NCBI GenBank assembly: GCA_965655775.1
Contig: CBFHHV010000001.1
Span: forward strand, 62,001 to 126,000
Direction: 5' to 3'
Length of the DNA stretch: 64,000 bases
DNA from: Marisimplicoccus sp965655775
GTDB taxonomy: Bacteria; Bacteroidota; Bacteroidia; Flavobacteriales; Flavobacteriaceae
Position 1 is the first letter of the stretch. Every line of letters begins with the position of its first letter. Shown one piece after another: positions 59,949 to 64,000 of this stretch. Below the pieces are notes generated by a model. It saw only the letters and a program-made list of their open reading frames with translations. It made no database searches and had not been told where the DNA came from. The position numbers and the translations under genes are program-made.

Positions 59949-59979
59949 CAAAAGTATGATAGGTATCAATAAAAACAAA
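59949..59979 (-). promoter_or_regulatory. Promoter of the Phe/Tyr operon (TTTG-N19-TACTTTTG)
   Basis: The cleanest promoter in the window: -33 TTTG at 59979-59976, 19-base spacer, -7 TACTTTTG at 59956-59949. The leader ATG follows after six bases, so the leader transcript starts at or just before its initiation codon. It begins ten bases after the osmC stop. Confidence 0.75.
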
Positions 59980-59988
59980 CTTTTTATC

Positions 59989-60417
59989 CTATTTTTTGAT
60001 TAAAGACCCATTGAGATAGATTGAATGATCAATTGAAGTTGACTTCTCTAGGTTTTTGGAAACTGAACAATATTTATCAAAGCTTAAAGCTGCAGCACGT
60101 ATAATTTTATCACTTGGAATGTTACCCTCAATATATAATTTCACATGGATACTTTTCCAGGGTTTACCTGGTGTAGACTCTCTTTCCCCTTCAACCTCCA
60201 TTTTATATGAGTCTGGATTTAGCTTTTGTTTTTCTAATATTGATATAACATCAATACTACTACATCCAGCTACCCCCATTAATAATAATTCCATAGGACT
60301 TGCCCCTTGTACATTATAATCTGGTGAATATTTACGATCTAGTAACACCTTGTGTCCATTTTCATTTGAAAGTTCAAATAAATACTTGTCATTAATTCTG
60401 TCTAAATAAATTGCCAT
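59989..60417 (-). CDS. OsmC family peroxide-reductase-like protein
   Basis: 142 residues. The OsmC fold shows two redox Cys: one in GVAGCSSIDVISIL near residue 52 and one in KYCSVSKN near residue 116. Family members reduce organic hydroperoxides or act as YhfA-like proteins of unknown role. The ATG overlaps the metX stop (TAATG), so it is the last gene of the metK-metY-metX operon. Confidence 0.88.
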   Translation of the reverse strand: MAIYLDRINDKYLFELSNENGHKVLLDRKYSPDYNVQGASPMELLLMGVAGCSSIDVISILEKQKLNPDSYKMEVEGERESTPGKPWKSIHVKLYIEGNIPSDKIIRAAALSFDKYCSVSKNLEKSTSIDHSIYLNGSLIKK

Positions 60418-61382
60418 TATTTTAAAATTTTAATAAAGATATCTGAAATTTGTTTTGTTTCAATTAAAAAAGCATCATGACCATGAGTTGATTCAATAAT
60501 ATGATTTTCAATTTTTACATCTTGTTTTTTAAGCCTTGAGGTTGTGATTTTATCTTCATCAGGTAAAAAGAAAATATCTGAATCTACTGATATTATATGA
60601 ATTTCTGATTTTGAAGGCTTAATTTTAAACTCTAAACTTAAATCATCTCTAGTAATATCAGTAGATCTTAAAAGATTATTTAAAAATTTATAAGAATTAA
60701 GGCTATACCTTTGATGAAGTTTTACCGCATGATGATTAAGCCAAGATTCAACATTATATATTCCTTTTTCAATATTCTTTGATCTTGAGAATCTTTGATT
60801 TAGGGACTCGGGTGTGCGGTAGAACAACATTGCATGAATTCGGGCATCTCCGACAGGATCTCTTGAGTTTTCTAAAATTCTGTCCTGTAAAAAGGTATTA
60901 GCTAGTAACCAGTCATTTGCTTTCCAATCAGAAGCTATTGGAATAATCTTATCTGCTATATCATTTTTTATAGCAATCATTTCCCATGATAAACATCCTC
61001 CAATAGACCCACCAATTATAGCGTATAATTTAGAAATTTTTAATTTTTCTAAAACTTTAATAAACAGATGTGCTATATCTCCTAGGTTTAATTCTATACT
61101 ATGGTCAAAGTTGTTTTCATTAAATCCATTTCCAGGTATATTAATACATAATACAGTGTATTCATTTAAATCAATTGCCTTATCGATACCTACAATTTCA
61201 CTCCACCATCCATTTTTTCCACAGACAAGAGAATTCCCAGTTAACGCATGATTAATAAGAATAATTGGAGCAGCACCTAATTTCTTTCCAAAAAACTGAT
61301 AGGTTAATTGAAAACTTTGAAATTTATTCCCTGATAAGGACTCAAAGTTTTCAATTACTATCTTTTTTAGTTCATCTTTCAA
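60417..61382 (-). CDS. metX: Homoserine O-acetyltransferase
   Basis: 321-residue alpha/beta hydrolase-fold acyltransferase activating homoserine with acetyl-CoA. The nucleophile elbow is IGGSIGGCLSW, and SVDSDIFFLPDED and STHGHDAFLIE supply Asp and His. TTG start at 61382, three bases after the metY stop; no ATG in range. The product is the substrate of MetY encoded just upstream. Confidence 0.93.
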   Translation of the reverse strand: MKDELKKIVIENFESLSGNKFQSFQLTYQFFGKKLGAAPIILINHALTGNSLVCGKNGWWSEIVGIDKAIDLNEYTVLCINIPGNGFNENNFDHSIELNLGDIAHLFIKVLEKLKISKLYAIIGGSIGGCLSWEMIAIKNDIADKIIPIASDWKANDWLLANTFLQDRILENSRDPVGDARIHAMLFYRTPESLNQRFSRSKNIEKGIYNVESWLNHHAVKLHQRYSLNSYKFLNNLLRSTDITRDDLSLEFKIKPSKSEIHIISVDSDIFFLPDEDKITTSRLKKQDVKIENHIIESTHGHDAFLIETKQISDIFIKILK

Positions 61383-61385
61383 TAT

Positions 61386-62657
61386 TTACAAAGATTTTAT
61401 TGCATTTTTTAAGTCATCGATCAAGTCAGCTGGATCTTCAAGACCAATACTCAATCGAACTAAATCAGAAGTTACACCTGTTGAAATTTGTTGCTCCTCA
61501 TTTAATTGTTGGTGAGTAGTACTTGATGGATGTATGATTAAAGACTTAGAATCTCCAAAATTAGCTAATAGAGAAAATATTTTTGTACTATCAGTTAGTT
61601 TTTTTGCAGAATCAAATCCTCCTTTTAAACCAAATGTTACAATTCCACTTTGACCATCTTTCAAATATTTTTGAGATAAGTCATAATATTTTGAGGACTT
61701 AAGACCAGGATAATTAACCCAAGCAACTTGACTTTGTTTCTCTAACCATTCTGCTACCTTGAGTGCATTTTCAGAATGTTTTTTGATTCTAACAGATAAG
61801 GTCTCTAATCCCTGTATTGTTTGAAAACAATTGAAAGGACTTGGGGCACTTCCAAGATCTCTCAAACCTTCAATCCTAACCTTAGCAATAAAGGCTGCTG
61901 GACCTAATACATCATGATAGACTAACCCATGATACCCAGCGGATGGTTCTGTAAATTCATCAAATAATCCATTGCTCCAATCAAAATTACCAGCATCAAT
62001 TATTATCCCCCCAATTGAAGTTCCATTACCTGTTATATACTTAGTAGTAGAATGAATAACAATATCAGCACCATAATTTATAGGTTTTAATAAATATGGA
62101 GTAGCGACAGTATTATCTACAATTAACGGAAGCTTTGCTTTTTTTGCAATTTTTGAAATTGATTCAATATCTAAGACATCTAACTTTGGATTTCCCATAC
62201 TTTCAATGTAGATAGCTCTGGTATTTTCATTAATTGCCTTAGAAAAATTATCAACCTCATTAGGGTCAACAAAAGTTGTTGTTATTCCATATCTAGGTAA
62301 TGTTACATTAAGTAAGTTATATGTACCACCATAAAGGCTATTAGAAGATACAATATGATCCCCTGTCTTTAGAAGTGTCAGTAATGTTGTAGCTAAAGCT
62401 GCTGAACCAGATGATGTTGCAACCGCAGCTATTCCTCCCTCTAAAGATGCTAACCTTTGCTCAAGGACATCTGCTGTGGGATTATTAAGTCTTGTATATA
62501 TGTACCCAGGTTCAGCAAGCGAAAATAATTTTGCTGCATGGTCAGTGTCATCAAACACATATGATGTTGTTTGATATATTGGAACTGCTCTAGTTCCCTC
62601 TGTTTTTGTTGTGTTATGTCCAGCATGTAATGCTAGAGTTTGATCATTTTGACTCAT
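61386..62657 (-). CDS. metY: O-acetylhomoserine sulfhydrylase
   Basis: 423-residue Cys/Met-metabolism PLP enzyme making homocysteine from O-acetylhomoserine and sulfide. Cofactor Lys in IHSTTKYITGNGTSIGG, plus YTRLNNPTADVLEQRLASLEGG (in part: RLNNPTADVLEQRLASLEG) and YPGLKSSKYY. Direct sulfhydrylation is indicated by pairing with metX and absence of metB/metC here. ATGA overlap with metK upstream. Confidence 0.95.
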   Translation of the reverse strand: MSQNDQTLALHAGHNTTKTEGTRAVPIYQTTSYVFDDTDHAAKLFSLAEPGYIYTRLNNPTADVLEQRLASLEGGIAAVATSSGSAALATTLLTLLKTGDHIVSSNSLYGGTYNLLNVTLPRYGITTTFVDPNEVDNFSKAINENTRAIYIESMGNPKLDVLDIESISKIAKKAKLPLIVDNTVATPYLLKPINYGADIVIHSTTKYITGNGTSIGGIIIDAGNFDWSNGLFDEFTEPSAGYHGLVYHDVLGPAAFIAKVRIEGLRDLGSAPSPFNCFQTIQGLETLSVRIKKHSENALKVAEWLEKQSQVAWVNYPGLKSSKYYDLSQKYLKDGQSGIVTFGLKGGFDSAKKLTDSTKIFSLLANFGDSKSLIIHPSSTTHQQLNEEQQISTGVTSDLVRLSIGLEDPADLIDDLKNAIKSL

Positions 62658-63907
62658 AATTTAAGTGTTTTAATTAATTGATTTACATACTCTAATTTTT
62701 CCCATGGGAATAGTTCAACCTTAATTTTTTTAACTCCAGAGTATTTAGAATTAAATGTCTTGGTTTTTTTTTCAGATTTTCTACCCATATGACCATATGA
62801 TGCAGTCTCAAGATATATAGGATCTCTAAGTTTGAATCTTGATTCAATCGAATGTGGTTTTAAATCAAATAGTTCGTTTACTATTTCCGATAGTTTAGAA
62901 TCTGAAATGTTTAGTTTAGACTTACCGCAAGTATCTATATTGAGTGATACCGGTTCAGCAACTCCAATTGCATAGCCAAGTTGAATTAATATTTCGTCGG
63001 ACACTCCAGCCTTTACAAGATTTTTTGAAATATGTCTAGCTGCATATGCTGCACTTCTGTCAACTTTACTTGGATCTTTTCCACTAAAAGCACCACCTCC
63101 ATGAGCTCCTCTGCCCCCATATGTGTCAATTATAATTTTTCGACCAGTCAAACCAGTATCTCCATGAGGACCACCAATGACAAATTTTCCTGTTGGATTT
63201 ACGTAGAATTTTATATTATCATTAAATAATTTTTGAATTTCAGAAGAATAAGTGTCTGTTACTATTGGGATTAAAATTTTGATTATATCTTCCCTAATTT
63301 TGTTTAACATTTTCTCATCATCACTATCGAACTCATCATGTTGAGTTGAAACAACAATTGTATCTATCCTTAATGGGACATCATTATCGTCATATTCTAT
63401 TGTAACCTGAGATTTTGAATCTGGCCTTAAATATGGAATTTCTCTAGATCTTCTAAGTTTTGAGAGCTCCAATAGAAGTCTATTTGCAATATCCAAAGTT
63501 AAAGGAATTGAATTTTCAGTTTCATTACATGCATAACCAAACATTATTCCTTGATCACCAGCTCCTTGTTCTTCTTTTACGTTTCTTTCAACTCCTCGAA
63601 GAATATCTTCTGATTGCTCATGAATTAATGACATTACTGCACATGACTCTCCAGAGAATTTATATTGATCATTGTTATATCCTATATCTTTTATGATGTC
63701 TCTGGCTATCTCTTGAACATCTAAATAAGTATTACTTGATACTTCTCCAGAAAGTATGACTTGTCCGGTAGTTACTAATGTTTCACATGCAACTTTACTA
63801 TTAGGATCAAAAGCTAAGAAGTTATCAAGAATTCCATCACTTATTTGATCTGAGACTTTATCAGGGTGTCCTTCACTCACAGATTCAGACGTAAATAGGT
63901 ACGACAT
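62654..63907 (-). CDS. metK: S-adenosylmethionine synthetase
   Basis: 417 residues. FTSESVSEGHPDKVSDQISD at the N-terminus, GAGDQGIMFGYA, GGPHGDTGLTGRKIIIDTYGG (in part: GPHGDTGLTGRKIIIDTYG) and GGGAFSGKDPSKVDRSAAY are canonical ATP/Met and metal motifs. First gene of metK-metY-metX-osmC. The upstream region reaches the window end and looks like the end of a SAM-sensing leader, fitting feedback by the product. Confidence 0.97.
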   Translation of the reverse strand: MSYLFTSESVSEGHPDKVSDQISDGILDNFLAFDPNSKVACETLVTTGQVILSGEVSSNTYLDVQEIARDIIKDIGYNNDQYKFSGESCAVMSLIHEQSEDILRGVERNVKEEQGAGDQGIMFGYACNETENSIPLTLDIANRLLLELSKLRRSREIPYLRPDSKSQVTIEYDDNDVPLRIDTIVVSTQHDEFDSDDEKMLNKIREDIIKILIPIVTDTYSSEIQKLFNDNIKFYVNPTGKFVIGGPHGDTGLTGRKIIIDTYGGRGAHGGGAFSGKDPSKVDRSAAYAARHISKNLVKAGVSDEILIQLGYAIGVAEPVSLNIDTCGKSKLNISDSKLSEIVNELFDLKPHSIESRFKLRDPIYLETASYGHMGRKSEKKTKTFNSKYSGVKKIKVELFPWEKLEYVNQLIKTLKL

Positions 63908-63935
63908 AAAATTAATTTGTGAGAAAAAAAGTGAA

Positions 63936-64000
63936 TGATTGCTTGTAAAAGAATTACTGCTTTAGCAATTTTTTAAGAGGTTGCAATCAGTCAAATCCTT
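63936..64000 (-). promoter_or_regulatory. Probable 3' part of a SAM-I (S-box) riboswitch upstream of metK (cut by window edge)
   Basis: On the minus strand the leader has TTTGACTGATTGCAACC, resembling the S-box core UUUGA...GCAACC, and then TTGCTAAA, resembling the GGUGCUAA of J3/4-P4. It stands in front of metK, the usual S-box target. TGATTGC (63989-63983) is also complementary to GCAATCA (63942-63936), just before a T-run (63931-63923), which could form an alternative structure excluding the core. The 5' half of the aptamer lies beyond base 64000, so the call is provisional. Confidence 0.45.

Noticed and set aside
1..64000. CRISPR arrays, insertion sequences, prophage, toxin-antitoxin or defence cassettes
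   Set aside because: I looked for regularly spaced repeats, transposase motifs, integrase or restriction-modification motifs and inverted terminal repeats. None was seen; the only tandem repeat found is the coding repeat in pdhC.

Overview
The window reads as a piece of the chromosome of an AT-rich, compact member of the Flavobacteriia (Bacteroidota), probably marine. This is inferred from the gene families and from four other signs. The promoters match the Bacteroidota sigma consensus TAnnTTTG (often with TTTG 19-21 bases upstream) instead of TTGACA/TATAAT. The gene neighbourhoods birA/rsfS-ftsH-LUD-cdsA-psd and adk-obg-mazG-aroA-queA look flavobacterial. The cell carries a Na+-translocating NADH dehydrogenase (nqrABCDEF plus apbE). 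It also has an acetate-uptake and activation cassette (DUF4212 - sodium/solute symporter - acs). There is one tRNA gene, no rRNA, no insertion sequence, no prophage and no CRISPR array.

Layout. 1-3430 (minus): adk-obg-mazG-aroA-queA operon, with queA cut by the window edge. 3.5-5.1 kb (plus): purKE. 5.1-5.5 kb: rhodanese. 5.5-11 kb (plus): gcvP, a KAS III-like enzyme, and the MlaE/MlaF lipid transporter. 11-13.9 kb (minus): pdhA-pdhC-SDR. 14-15.3 kb: murF. 15.3-19.1 kb (minus): acetate cassette. 19.1-20.7 kb (minus): thioesterase, DUF456 protein, lipoprotein. 20.8-23 kb (plus): secreted protein of unknown function, redoxin, threonine/serine dehydratase. 23-23.5 kb (minus): tRNA-Val fused head-to-tail with a small membrane protein gene. 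23.6-24.8 kb (plus): flavin reductase, O-methyltransferase. 24.8-28.4 kb (minus): PASTA protein-rluD-yaaA-carboxypeptidase-regulatory-like protein-(decayed paralogue remnant)-tatA. 28.5-29.9 kb (plus): ddl-coaD. 29.9-31.9 kb: NUDIX, pyrE, birA. 31.9-36.1 kb (plus): rsfS-ftsH-LUD-cdsA-psd. 36.1-38.7 kb (minus): valS. 38.8-41 kb (plus): aminotransferase-murB. 41-42.4 kb (minus): rsgA-dtd. 42.4-46 kb (plus): gpmI-thioredoxin-like lipoprotein-map-methyltransferase. 46-52.8 kb (minus): nqrABCDEF-apbE. 52.9-54.5 kb (plus): pruA. 54.5-59.9 kb (minus): pheL leader-pheA-tyrA-DAHPS/CM-aminotransferase-rsmG-peptidylprolyl isomerase. 60-63.9 kb (minus): metK-metY-metX-osmC, behind what looks like the 3' part of a SAM (S-box) riboswitch at the window edge.

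The most interesting find is upstream of pheA. A 20-codon leader peptide contains four Phe and four Tyr codons. It is followed by mutually exclusive protector, antiterminator and terminator hairpins, and preceded by a perfect TTTG-N19-TAnnTTTG promoter. This is a textbook-style ribosome-mediated attenuator for an entire Phe/Tyr operon in a Bacteroidota genome. Other notable points are an in-frame, stop-interrupted 55-codon remnant of a duplicated gene between the carboxypeptidase-regulatory-like gene and tatA. A tRNA-Val gene has an mRNA start codon only two bases past its 3' end. The stops of all eleven convergent gene pairs overlap or abut. A five-copy 24-bp repeat encodes the PdhC linker, and the NqrB flavinylation motif reads SGET where SGAT is usual.

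No mobile island or defence system is visible. This is core metabolism, and its novelty lies in regulation and genome compaction.
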